A stretch of 64,000 bases of DNA from Chitinophaga pinensis (GTDB lineage: Bacteria; Bacteroidota; Bacteroidia; Chitinophagales; Chitinophagaceae), in NCBI RefSeq assembly GCF_007896845.1, contig NZ_VOHS01000010.1, forward strand, positions 163,318 to 227,317, given 5' to 3'. The position numbers were made by a program, and so were the translations under genes. Each line of letters begins with the position of its first letter. Position 1 is the first letter of the stretch. The notes below the pieces were generated by a model. That model worked only from the letters and a program-made list of their open reading frames with translations, had not been told where the DNA came from and searched no databases. Below, in pieces: positions 19,021 to 27,772 of the stretch.

Positions 19021-19974
19021 CTATAGGAAAAAATTATATCCCATCAATCCTTCCTTCTTGCGGCTATCGTTTACAACTACTTGTTTTTCATCCGGATGTG
19101 GTTCCAGTAAAGTTTCGGCTTCAACATCCGCCGGCAACAGAAAGCCCAGACAGGTTTCCAGTAATTTGCCATAAGGCTGCCACGAAAGGAAATCGTATAC
19201 CCGGCGATGTTGCAGAGGACCAACTTTCACAATGACTCTGGGCATATCGGTATAAAAAAGGCTTCCTGTCATCGTATCTACTCCCAGCCTGCATTCTCCC
19301 AGACCGGTCTGTGTACCTGAGGATACGGCAACAGGACCATTTTCACATGTAATGGCTACCGGCTCATCCAGTATGGCCTGCAGATATAACTGCACCAATG
19401 GCAGGTTACCTGCTATACGATGAATATACGGTAATAACCTGATAAGTTTATTCACCGGTTCTTTGGGCAATCCATCCGGAATACCCCAGAAAGATAGAAA
19501 TAATTCGTCGGCATCCTTTCCCAATGCATCAAATAACAGGTGTTTCTCTCTTTGCTCCAGAAATACACGTTGCAGGAAAAATTCATGTTCCAGCGGACGG
19601 AAGAATTTACGGGCCTCCTGCTCCTCCTGCTGATGCTTTTTATAGTTAGCCACCATCTCACTTACTTCCTGCTGTTTTTGCGGCGCAAAAGCGTGAAAAA
19701 GGCCCTCCGGCAATCGGTCATACAACCCGTCACGGGAAAGTGTTAAGGTAATAAAAGGATGATATGGCTGTGAATCATCTAATTGTGCATCTAAGATATC
19801 TTTATTGAAAGCTCTTGTAAAAACATTCTGCATTTGTACTGCCACTTCCGACTCCTGCACTTGATTATCCAGCAGTTCTCCCACAACAACTTCTGCACGC
19901 ACATCATAATGGAGACGACGTATATGATCGATTACTTCTTCGAGCACTGCGGCTTTTTGGGCATTATTTACCAT
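19021..19974 (-). CDS. tssG: T6SS baseplate protein TssG
   Basis: 317 aa from the ATG at 19974; an in-frame TTG precedes it. TssG works with TssF, TssE and TssK as the baseplate wedge. The central LIRLLPYIHRIAGNLPLVQLYLQAIL and the following beta-rich half, ending with the fold-back YDFLSWQPYGKLLETCLGFLLP, fit Bacteroidota TssG. It begins the minus-strand half of the cluster and is divergent from the PKD gene. The 150-base gap between them contains no perfect -7 box. Confidence 0.82.
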   Translation of the reverse strand: MVNNAQKAAVLEEVIDHIRRLHYDVRAEVVVGELLDNQVQESEVAVQMQNVFTRAFNKDILDAQLDDSQPYHPFITLTLSRDGLYDRLPEGLFHAFAPQKQQEVSEMVANYKKHQQEEQEARKFFRPLEHEFFLQRVFLEQREKHLLFDALGKDADELFLSFWGIPDGLPKEPVNKLIRLLPYIHRIAGNLPLVQLYLQAILDEPVAITCENGPVAVSSGTQTGLGECRLGVDTMTGSLFYTDMPRVIVKVGPLQHRRVYDFLSWQPYGKLLETCLGFLLPADVEAETLLEPHPDEKQVVVNDSRKKEGLMGYNFFL

Positions 19975-20126
19975 CAACGGGTTAAAATTTAGGTTTTTCG
20001 ATTAATCAGGGTTCTTGTTCAGGCTTTCAACCGACACAGCAATTAACTAAAAAATTGAAATACGAATGTAGGTTGTTTAGTCATTTATGTAAAAAAATAT
20101 TTAAAATTGCAGAAATTGAAAAACCC

Positions 20127-21197
20127 ATGACCCCGCGCAAGACCCAAAATGAGCGTAAAGTAAGTACGTATAGACCCTTTAGCAAGATTACAAGCCACAT
20201 TGACCCAATGGTGTTGTATACATTCCTGTGTTTACTGGTTATCAGCATTGCATTGCTCGCATTCCAGGCCTCCAATAGAGAAGTATGTACCGACGCAGCC
20301 ATTGTGTTAGCCAGCCAGCAACGTGCGGGTAAATCCACCACATTTACAGCTGGTGAAGTCATCACTTTTAGAGCCGATCTCAAAGGCGGCGGCGTTGCCG
20401 GCGTTAACTGGGATTTCGGAGATTCCACCGCTTCCGCACCGGGTGTACAGGTATACCATGCCTTCAGTAAAGCAGGTGTTTACACTGTTATCCTCCATCG
20501 CGGAAAATGCGACTGGCGACAGGAAGTAATTGTCATCAATGCCCCTCCTGAAAAAGCCCCTGATGCCGGTGGTGATATCTACCCGCTGATTGAAGGTCCT
20601 GAGGAAGTTTTCATAGGCCGTCCGGTGACTTTCAGCAACCATACACCCGGCGCATCCAGCTGGTCCTGGCAACTGCTTCAGCCCAATGCAGAAGTGCATT
20701 CCGGCAATTCTGTCAAATATACCTTCGCCTCTCCGGGTGAGCGCATCCTGTCACTGATCGTCAATGGAGACAGTAGTAAAATGGTGACAAAAAGGATCAC
20801 AGTCTTTGATGCGGCTCCTCAACGCCCCAGAAATGACCATTTTGACCCCATTCCTTTCCCTGAAGACCCTAAACCGGTCGATCCTAACGCAGGTGCTGCT
20901 CCGGTGCCGGATAAGCCTAAAACACCGTCTGTTTCGGATGATGAATTCAAGTTCTTCCTCACTCAGGTAGTAGATAAACAGAAAAGTGCTTCGGACTTCT
21001 CCCCTTACCTCTGTGATAATCTGAATGCAAGGGTGCTGCTGAATGATAAAGACACTGACACCTTTGCACATTTTTGTTCCCGCATCAGAGGTAAGAAACG
21101 TTTTAAGATCGAACTCGTCAACCTCATCAAAGATCAGAACGGTTGTGTGAAAGAAATCAGGGTGAGATATGACAGGAAATTCCTCGGTATATTCTAA
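20127..21197 (+). CDS. PKD-domain inner-membrane protein of the T6SS, probably TssP
   Basis: 356 aa from the ATG at 20127; a TTG at 20055 would add 24 residues. A short cytoplasmic tail is followed by one membrane helix (about 29-48), a PKD domain (about 60-142, with NWDFGDS), a second PKD-like domain (about 155-230), a proline-rich linker (about 232-275) and a conserved-looking tail. Subtype-iii systems carry a single-pass periplasmic protein TssP, and position before tssE fits, but I assign the name only from topology and context. It could span the periplasm as part of the envelope channel. Confidence 0.6.
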   Translation: MTPRKTQNERKVSTYRPFSKITSHIDPMVLYTFLCLLVISIALLAFQASNREVCTDAAIVLASQQRAGKSTTFTAGEVITFRADLKGGGVAGVNWDFGDSTASAPGVQVYHAFSKAGVYTVILHRGKCDWRQEVIVINAPPEKAPDAGGDIYPLIEGPEEVFIGRPVTFSNHTPGASSWSWQLLQPNAEVHSGNSVKYTFASPGERILSLIVNGDSSKMVTKRITVFDAAPQRPRNDHFDPIPFPEDPKPVDPNAGAAPVPDKPKTPSVSDDEFKFFLTQVVDKQKSASDFSPYLCDNLNARVLLNDKDTDTFAHFCSRIRGKKRFKIELVNLIKDQNGCVKEIRVRYDRKFLGIF

Positions 21198-21216
21198 TCA
21201 CTTCAGACCAGATGAT

Positions 21217-21648
21217 ATGAAGAACCAGTATTATAAACTGCCACTGGACTTTTCCCGGATCCTGCAGAAAAAGGATCTTCCTGACTGTAATCTGGAAGAC
21301 TCCGTGGCCCAGCATATACAGTTGCTCATTACCACCGTACTCGGGGAGAATAAAGACGACCCGCAGTACGGCTGCCGGATATGGGATTTCGATTTCGATA
21401 TCCGCGCTTCCAACAACGAAGTCAAAGAGCAGGTAGAACTGTCTGTTAAAAGCGCCATCGTGCGCTATGAACAACGTATTACTCAGGTAAGGGTGTCGGC
21501 CATGGTAAGCCAGGAGGAACTCAGTGGTGTTACCGCCAAAAAGGTCAAGAAAAAGATACGGGTGACCATCACCGGTACACTTGCCCGCAATAAAACTCCA
21601 TTTCATTACAGCAGCTTCTTCTATGTAAGCCCGCTGTCGTACGATTAA
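21217..21648 (+). CDS. tssE: T6SS baseplate protein TssE (gp25-like)
   Basis: 143 aa from the ATG at 21217. A longer reading from 21169 would overlap the upstream gene by 29 bases and add 16 atypical residues. TssE is the phage T4 gp25-like wedge protein that nucleates the sheath. DSVAQHIQLLITTVLGENKDDPQYGCRIWDFDFD contains the family pattern of a start-of-sheath helix followed by G-x-x-x-W, and RYEQRITQVRVSAMV is the conserved E-x-R segment. tssF follows after 9 bases. Confidence 0.9.
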   Translation: MKNQYYKLPLDFSRILQKKDLPDCNLEDSVAQHIQLLITTVLGENKDDPQYGCRIWDFDFDIRASNNEVKEQVELSVKSAIVRYEQRITQVRVSAMVSQEELSGVTAKKVKKKIRVTITGTLARNKTPFHYSSFFYVSPLSYD

Positions 21649-21657
21649 ACCTATGTC

Positions 21658-23490
21658 ATGCCAAGAGAACAGAAAGAAAGGATAAAAGACCGTATGCTCA
21701 AAACGGCCGCCAGACTCTGGGGATATCCGGATGCAGAAGTGGAATCTTCTTTCGATCCCATTGTACAACTCCTGCTGGAAGCCTGTTCCAGCGAACTTGA
21801 AAAAATATCAGGCGAAGTAGACGTCTCTCATGCAAGACTGGTAGAAAGACTCGCGCAGATCATGATGCCGGAACCCATCACCAGCAGCCAGCCCGCCTAC
21901 GGCGTATTACATGCCGGTAGTAATGAACCGTCTACCGTTATCGATGCAGAACACCAGCTGTTCTATACCTCGAAAAGCGGCTTCAATTCAAAAGACCTCT
22001 TCTTCATGCCGCTTACCCGGCATCGCCTGTTCCGCGGACAGGTCAAATACACCGCCATCGGCAACCGCTTCTTTGAAACGCGTGATAACTGGTTTAAAGA
22101 ACAGATATTGCAAGGTAGTCTGCAGACAGACACCCCACCCAATCATCTGTGGATAGGCCTTTCACTGGAAGGCAGCCCCTCTTCCATAGAAGAAATGTCT
22201 TTCTTCTTCGATCTCAGAAACGTGCATCAACAGGAAATGTTTTACTACTATCTTCCGCTTGCACGCTTCTATCTCAACAATACAGAACTGACTGTCAAAA
22301 GCGGCTATAGCCAAAGTCAGGATGCCGCCACTGAAGCTGTTGACAATATCATGCATCCTGCCTTTGATACCAACACCCGTTACAGTCAGCAGATCCTGCA
22401 TCGCTTCCGCCATCAGTTCCTGACAATCAGTCAACCGACTTCGCTTCCGCTGCAATCTCCCGCACCGGAAACGCTGCAACATATATTCGGAACCGCATTC
22501 AATAAAATCCAGCCCAATATACACTGGATCAGGATTGAATTCCCGGAGACCATCCGGCATACACTGATGGAAGATCTCTTTTGTAATATCAACTGCTTCC
22601 CTGTTGTCAACAAACGTATCAATGAACAGTCACAGCGGCTGAACCGTTACCTTAACATCATGCCGCTGCACACTGCTGATATCTATTTCGATGTCAAACG
22701 TGTACATGATACCGGTGGTACTGACTATCACGTACGTAACTTCACAACAGCCGGCGAAATGCAGGAAGGCGAACTGGTGGTGCGCAGCAGTGGTATCGGA
22801 AGATTTGATACCCGCGAAGCAAAAGAAATCATCGCCTACCTCATTGAAGTGATCCGTGATGAAAGTTCGCTTTTCGAAGAAGTACGCAATGACTATGTCG
22901 CCAACCGCATCCGCGAATTACATCAGTTAATTGCCTCTCTGGAAGAACAATTACAACCCAGCGTTAATCGTGGTAATATTCCATATCTCATGGTAAAACC
23001 ACGGGAGGATGCAGACTTCCTCTTCATTGAATTTTTTACTACAAACGGAAGTCTGGCGAATAACATACGCATGGGAACACGTTTGCAGGAATATGGCAGC
23101 GTACAGCTACAGCCGGGTTCCATCACACTCCTTTCCAATACACAAGGCGGAAAAGACCGTCTCAGTATCGACGAAAAAGTAAACCTCTACCGTTATCACC
23201 TGCTGAGCCGGGATCGTGTAGTAACACCGGAAGATATCAAAGCACTCTGCCGCTATGTTGTCGGTAATGAGTTGCGGAATGTAAGTGTCGCCAAAGGTGT
23301 TTCTGTCCTCCCCGGCGCCTCTGAAGGATATACCCGTACACTGGATATCAGGCTGACATTATCACAACCTACAACAGCCTATGCAGCCGTGAATCTGGTG
23401 TATCTTAAAGATGAATTATTATCGCAACTGAAAGAGCGCTCAGCTAATAACTATCCGTACAGGATTTATATGAACGAGGTATTGATGTGA
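21658..23490 (+). CDS. tssF: T6SS baseplate protein TssF
   Basis: 610 aa, the normal length. TssF is the large wedge protein (gp6-like) that holds the baseplate together with TssG. The early motif LLEACSSELEKISGEVDVSHARLVERLAQIMMPE, followed by QPAYGVLHA, is the well conserved TssF start. The C-terminal third includes SRDRVVTPEDIKALCRYVVG, which is typical of gp6/TssF folds. It ends the plus-strand group and converges on the transglycosylase gene across a 27-bp perfect hairpin. Confidence 0.92.
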   Translation: MPREQKERIKDRMLKTAARLWGYPDAEVESSFDPIVQLLLEACSSELEKISGEVDVSHARLVERLAQIMMPEPITSSQPAYGVLHAGSNEPSTVIDAEHQLFYTSKSGFNSKDLFFMPLTRHRLFRGQVKYTAIGNRFFETRDNWFKEQILQGSLQTDTPPNHLWIGLSLEGSPSSIEEMSFFFDLRNVHQQEMFYYYLPLARFYLNNTELTVKSGYSQSQDAATEAVDNIMHPAFDTNTRYSQQILHRFRHQFLTISQPTSLPLQSPAPETLQHIFGTAFNKIQPNIHWIRIEFPETIRHTLMEDLFCNINCFPVVNKRINEQSQRLNRYLNIMPLHTADIYFDVKRVHDTGGTDYHVRNFTTAGEMQEGELVVRSSGIGRFDTREAKEIIAYLIEVIRDESSLFEEVRNDYVANRIRELHQLIASLEEQLQPSVNRGNIPYLMVKPREDADFLFIEFFTTNGSLANNIRMGTRLQEYGSVQLQPGSITLLSNTQGGKDRLSIDEKVNLYRYHLLSRDRVVTPEDIKALCRYVVGNELRNVSVAKGVSVLPGASEGYTRTLDIRLTLSQPTTAYAAVNLVYLKDELLSQLKERSANNYPYRIYMNEVLM

Positions 23491-23523
23491 CAAGCAATTA
23501 AAAATCAAACATCATTACCACAA

Positions 23524-23580
23524 ATATCTAAAAGAGAAGAGGCGTCCGCTTAAAGCGGACGCCTCTTCTCTTTTAGATAT
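23524..23580. terminator. very long perfect bidirectional terminator
   Basis: A perfect 27-bp stem (23524-23550 with 23554-23580) and a 3-base loop separate converging tssF and the transglycosylase gene. A and T tracts flank the GC core on both sides. Confidence 0.92.
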
Positions 23581-23629
23581 TTGCCGCGATCTCCGCTGCA
23601 TTTCAATTGCTGATTTTCCCTTACTTCTC

Positions 23630-24706
23630 TCATATCTTCAACAATCTCACATCCTGCCCTGCCTTCAAAGCATCAGCAGGCACTCCTTTTTTACCACCGG
23701 CATCACATAACGTAATCGTATTGCCAAACCCCAGATCCACATAAATACGATCACTCACAATCCATCCGCGACCTGAAATTTTTGTGTTCTTACGAATATA
23801 CACACCATTAGCCTGCAGGTCATCGAGTAACAAAATGCTTATCAGCTGACCATCTTCAAACGTATTGTTCTTTTGCAGTTTCGCTGCAAAAGCCGCACTG
23901 GCTACTTGTGTTTTGCCCCGGGTCTTGGTATCAACTGTAATACGGATAGATTTAAAATCGCCGGCGTTACTTTCCAACGGTTTAGCGGCCGTTTGTCCCG
24001 GCTGACCGATACCAGATGCAGGTGTTGAAAACACAGACATATTTGCATTGCCCTTATTGAAAACATTATATCCAAAGCCCGGCATATACAATTCAGGACT
24101 CTCAAACAACTGCTTAATAGCAATGATCTTATAGATATATTGTGCAGTTTCATTATTCAGCACCAGCTGATAATAATCGCTGCTTCCCTGCCTTTTCATA
24201 TTACGGGAGATGTTCCCGGCACCTACATTATAAGCCGCTGCTGCCAATGTCCATGAATGCAGCTGACTATATAATTGTTGCAGATAACGACACGCTGCAT
24301 GTGTTGATTTCAGCAGATGATTACGTTCGTCATTATCATATCTGACTTCCAATCCCATGGCCGCTGCTGTTTCAGGCATAAACTGCCACACGCCCTGTGC
24401 GCCTACAGCAGAGGTGGCATTGGTAAAACCACTCTCTACTACAGGCAGGTACTTAAAATCTTCTGGTATATTGTACTGATGCAGTATGGGAATGATCACA
24501 GGGAAGTAAATGTCCGTCTTCGCTTTCAGTACCGGCAGAAAATTGCGATACCGGAGATGACCTTTTATAGCGTCCATTAATTTGTAGGAAACGAAATCAC
24601 GTTCCATAGGCACGAATTCCCCACAGAAATTCACCTGCTGGGCATTGCCTGTCAATGTGCATAGCCAGAGACTGACAATAAACAATATTTTGAGTTGGAT
24701 ACGCAC
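23630..24706 (-). CDS. lytic transglycosylase fused to a TraM-like C-terminal domain
   Basis: 358 aa with a GTG start at 24706 and a signal peptide (about 1-22). Residues ~70-190 are an MltD/Slt-type transglycosylase domain: catalytic E91 in VVESGF, then GAQGVWQFMPETA and AAAYNVGAGN. It would cut peptidoglycan. After a variable linker, residues ~250-358 (FEDGQLISILLLDDLQANG, IRKNTKISG) resemble the C-terminal domain of Bacteroidota conjugative TraM proteins; no LysM is seen. It lies 11 bases after the TraN-like gene inside the T6SS cluster, so I infer it helps the apparatus pass the cell wall. Confidence 0.8.
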   Translation of the reverse strand: MRIQLKILFIVSLWLCTLTGNAQQVNFCGEFVPMERDFVSYKLMDAIKGHLRYRNFLPVLKAKTDIYFPVIIPILHQYNIPEDFKYLPVVESGFTNATSAVGAQGVWQFMPETAAAMGLEVRYDNDERNHLLKSTHAACRYLQQLYSQLHSWTLAAAAYNVGAGNISRNMKRQGSSDYYQLVLNNETAQYIYKIIAIKQLFESPELYMPGFGYNVFNKGNANMSVFSTPASGIGQPGQTAAKPLESNAGDFKSIRITVDTKTRGKTQVASAAFAAKLQKNNTFEDGQLISILLLDDLQANGVYIRKNTKISGRGWIVSDRIYVDLGFGNTITLCDAGGKKGVPADALKAGQDVRLLKI

Positions 24707-24717
24707 AGTGGTACGTG

Positions 24718-25605
24718 TTATTTACTGATCATATATTTTGGCAAGGCGCTGGCAGGTGTATATAATACAATCTGATTCTTATTCGCCTTATTGTACATCA
24801 CCAGAATTATTTCATCATTCTTTTTGAAATCACGGGCCGCCGCTACAAACACAATGCTCTCATCTGCTTTTCCTGCTATGGCGTCCGTCCCTTTACGGTA
24901 TAATACCGGCATCGTAAATAGTGATGCCGTATCCTGTTTCGTTTTATGCATCAGCGACACTTTACCGATCACAAAAGGCTCGCCTGAACGGTTCCTGATA
25001 TGATAACTGAAATACACGAGGTTATTCAGACTCATCGCCTGTGAATACGTAAGTGTGATGCCGTCAGCGGTCGTTTCATACTGGTGACCACCTTTACGTT
25101 GTTTACGAAAATCTTCTGCAATATTACCTACCGTAACAGTATCAATACCAGCTGCAACTGCCGGATCTTCCTGTTCTGCCGGATCGGCCTCATTGCTGTC
25201 CCCTGTAGCCGCAGCAGTACTTCCGCTGCTGCCGGTAGCTGTACCTGTACTACCGTTATTTTTAACTGATCCGCTGGCAGAGAGCGTATACTTTAATCTG
25301 GATAATTCTGCCCTTTCACGGAAAGCCAGTATCATGTAATGTATATTATCTCCTTCACGGATCACCAGATTGGTGGGCCTTGGGTTGGCTACTACCGGCC
25401 GGATAAATACAACATTACCGTCTACTATGCGATAATCATAGTCTGCGTTCTTGCCATCTCCAATCTGAAAAGTGGTAATTGCGGATCCACAGGTAATAAG
25501 GGTGACAGCGCCTTTAGTTGTAATAATGCTATCTGTCTGTGACTGTCCCAGTGCATTGCACCATGACAATAAAAAACAGAAGACGCCTGCTAAGACATAC
25601 TTCAT
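24718..25605 (-). CDS. TraN-like (DUF4138-type) periplasmic protein in the T6SS cluster
   Basis: 295 aa from the ATG at 25605; an upstream start at 25662 would lie in the terminator hairpin. A signal peptide (about 1-20) is followed by a beta-rich N-terminal domain (GSAITTFQIGDGKNADYDYRI and on), a Ser/Thr/Gly-rich linker (about 120-150), and a beta-rich C-terminal domain (NNLVYFSYHIRNRSGEPF). The layout resembles conjugative TraN proteins of Bacteroidota, which bind the outer-membrane side of a type IV channel. The resemblance is by eye. Likely an envelope part of the T6SS, perhaps in place of a TssQ or TssR function. Confidence 0.55.
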   Translation of the reverse strand: MKYVLAGVFCFLLSWCNALGQSQTDSIITTKGAVTLITCGSAITTFQIGDGKNADYDYRIVDGNVVFIRPVVANPRPTNLVIREGDNIHYMILAFRERAELSRLKYTLSASGSVKNNGSTGTATGSSGSTAAATGDSNEADPAEQEDPAVAAGIDTVTVGNIAEDFRKQRKGGHQYETTADGITLTYSQAMSLNNLVYFSYHIRNRSGEPFVIGKVSLMHKTKQDTASLFTMPVLYRKGTDAIAGKADESIVFVAAARDFKKNDEIILVMYNKANKNQIVLYTPASALPKYMISK

Positions 25606-25643
25606 CTGATAATCTTTTCCTTTCTTGAAATTTTTTAGTGATG

Positions 25644-25687
25644 AAAACAGTGGGCTGACCATCGATCATGATCAGCCCTTGCTGTTT
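25644..25687 (-). terminator. terminator after tssC
   Basis: AAAACAG and GGGCTGA pair with TCAGCCC and CTGTTTT around a ~10-base loop just past the tssC stop. A short T tract occurs downstream on the minus strand. It would limit read-through into the TraN-like gene. Confidence 0.7.
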
Positions 25688-25692
25688 TAATA

Positions 25693-27069
25693 TTATGCTT
25701 TATCCTGTTCATATTCAGTATCCCATTCTGTCGCATCTTCCCCCTTATGTCCTTCCATTTTGATCAGGAAGTTCTTGGCCGGGAAGTACGGTTTCAGGTG
25801 AATATTGAGGTGGATACGATCTTTTTGTATAGGATCCTGTTCGAATCTGCGTACGTTAAAGTCCTCTATCAGTTTATCAGGACCGGTAATACTATCAAGG
25901 AACCGGATGATCTGTTTCATCAGGTCTTTACGTGTGTTGGCATTAAAGTTTTCAAATGCACGACGGTTCAGGAAGTCCATCAGCACCTTTGTCACGTAGT
26001 CGAATACACGTACTACAGAATAAGTCTGCAGACCGATATTATCACCGTTGAACAAGGTCTTGGCACTGAAGGCCATTACCTTACCATATTCTTTTACCAT
26101 TGGTATCAGACCCATTTTTTCCAGACCGGCAATTTCACTCTTCTTCAGTTCAAACTTCACACCGTCTACTTCATTCATGCCACCAAATTTCTTACCGGCT
26201 GTTACCTGTGACATGAGTGTTTTATACACTTTACCGGCCAGTGCGCCTGATGGTGGTACGTACAGATTATCCTGTTCGTTGATCTCATCAAACTTACCAC
26301 GACCTACCAGCCAGTTACAGGTCATCATTACATTAGATCGGTGTATTTCACCACCGGTGAGATTGGCCAGTTCAAACATTTCCATCACATCATCCGGTGC
26401 ATCCAGATGAGAGAAGTCAGTGATGAGCATCGTTTTATTTTCATAAGCGATCTTCGCCCATTTCTCCAGTACTTTGTTCGAACCAAGATAGCCGGGAATA
26501 ACCAGCAGACTATAGTTATCACGCAAGTCCAGCCGATCGTAGTTGCTCACCAGCTCCTGATGTATTGCATCAATAAAACGGGTGTTATCCAGATCTTTCA
26601 GCTGGTCTTGCTCCACGTTGATAAAGGCAACATTCTTTACCTTATCGGACTCTGTGTTTTTGAAAAACAGGGCCACATTACGGTAAGATTGTTCCAGTTC
26701 ACGGGTAGCTTCCACTGCTTCTGCAAGGTTATTATTCAATACGCGCTCTGCCTGTTCTGAATGTTCGGTACAGAAGCTCACCATATCAGGCAGGTCCTGT
26801 GCTTCCGTCAGTACTTTTTCCCAGAGTTCGAGTGTTTTCTTCAGCTTATCGCGTTCACCTTTTTTGGTGCTTTCTGTAAGGAAGATATTACGACGTGCTT
26901 TACGGTCAGGGTTCAGGTTCTGCACGCCTTCTATCGCACCTTCAAGCAGGTCAAAACCACCAAATTTTGCCAGTATATCTATATTCTCCTGTAGAGAAGG
27001 AGCGGTTTGTTGAGAGGGGGCATTCTGCAGTTGGTCCTGCTGCTCCTGCTGTTTTTGTAATTCAGCCAT
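25693..27069 (-). CDS. tssC: T6SS sheath large subunit TssC
   Basis: 458 aa. TssC and TssB interlock to form the contractile sheath. Conserved elements include LLVIPGYLGSNKVLEKWAK, TLMSQVTAGKKFGG and the C-terminal beta-strand INLKPYFPAKNFLIKMEGHKG region used for sheath handshake contacts. The N-terminal ~25 residues are glutamine-rich. Size and motifs match the Bacteroidota TssC (DUF5458) type. It follows tssB after an unusually long 199-base gap filled by a repeat element. Confidence 0.93.
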   Translation of the reverse strand: MAELQKQQEQQDQLQNAPSQQTAPSLQENIDILAKFGGFDLLEGAIEGVQNLNPDRKARRNIFLTESTKKGERDKLKKTLELWEKVLTEAQDLPDMVSFCTEHSEQAERVLNNNLAEAVEATRELEQSYRNVALFFKNTESDKVKNVAFINVEQDQLKDLDNTRFIDAIHQELVSNYDRLDLRDNYSLLVIPGYLGSNKVLEKWAKIAYENKTMLITDFSHLDAPDDVMEMFELANLTGGEIHRSNVMMTCNWLVGRGKFDEINEQDNLYVPPSGALAGKVYKTLMSQVTAGKKFGGMNEVDGVKFELKKSEIAGLEKMGLIPMVKEYGKVMAFSAKTLFNGDNIGLQTYSVVRVFDYVTKVLMDFLNRRAFENFNANTRKDLMKQIIRFLDSITGPDKLIEDFNVRRFEQDPIQKDRIHLNIHLKPYFPAKNFLIKMEGHKGEDATEWDTEYEQDKA

Positions 27070-27080
27070 AAGACATTTTC

Positions 27081-27247
27081 AATTAGGAATTAGGAATTAC
27101 GAATTAGGAATGTAAGGTTAAAAGATGCTATGCTGAATAAAGATTATCCCTATTTAAACAGACATCAATTAAAGGATTTAATCAGCAAATCCATCATCAG
27201 GAAATTGAATTACTCATTCGTAATTCCTACTTCCTGCATCCTAATTT
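27081..27247. repeat. MITE-like inverted repeat element between tssB and tssC
   Basis: 27081-27111 carries AATTAGG and AATTACG motifs in tandem, and 27215-27247 carries the same motifs in inverted orientation, around a ~100-base non-coding core. Related motifs occur at 1311-1348. It looks like a small dispersed element inserted in an operon gap. Confidence 0.5.
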
Positions 27248-27268
27248 TTCGTTCATTTATTGCTTCAA

Positions 27269-27715
27269 TCATTTCTTTTCAAGATCAGCTACCAGTGACC
27301 TTATTGATTCTAACAGTGCCTGTCGGGCAGCAGGATCAGCAAGGGCAGCTTTCAGCACCTTATTTGTTTTAAGGTGTTTCATGATTTTCAGATACTGTTC
27401 TTTTTCTGTGGCGAGGTTGTCGAGGAATGTACTCTGTGCGGTAATTCCTTTTATACCGAAGTCGCCCAGGTTGTGGAATTCGAGATTTTCGGGAACAGTA
27501 CGACCTTCTGCATCATGAAACAACATGTTTACAGCCGGTTTATAATGTTCAAATACTCCTTCTACAGTGGTAAGTCCCTGCACGATTTCCGGTTTAACAG
27601 GCGTTTGCTGGGTCAACTTTTCAGCAAACAGGGTCCGGTTATGAGAGATCTCAACAATGGCTTCATTGGCGTCGAGTTTCACCTCATTACCACCAATCCC
27701 GTAATTGTCATTCAT
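27269..27715 (-). CDS. tssB: T6SS sheath small subunit TssB
   Basis: 148 aa. TssB pairs with TssC in the contractile sheath. It starts with the typical YGIGGNEVKLDANEAI stretch and has the RTLFAEKL segment and the downstream FHNLGDFGIKGI of the family. A little shorter than the proteobacterial protein, as usual in Bacteroidota. It lies 57 bases after clpV, most likely in the same transcript. Confidence 0.92.
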   Translation of the reverse strand: MNDNYGIGGNEVKLDANEAIVEISHNRTLFAEKLTQQTPVKPEIVQGLTTVEGVFEHYKPAVNMLFHDAEGRTVPENLEFHNLGDFGIKGITAQSTFLDNLATEKEQYLKIMKHLKTNKVLKAALADPAARQALLESIRSLVADLEKK

Positions 27716-27772
27716 ATCAATTGGTTTTTACAACAATAAATGTTCTATGGTTCTTCTGTCAGTTTCTCCTGA

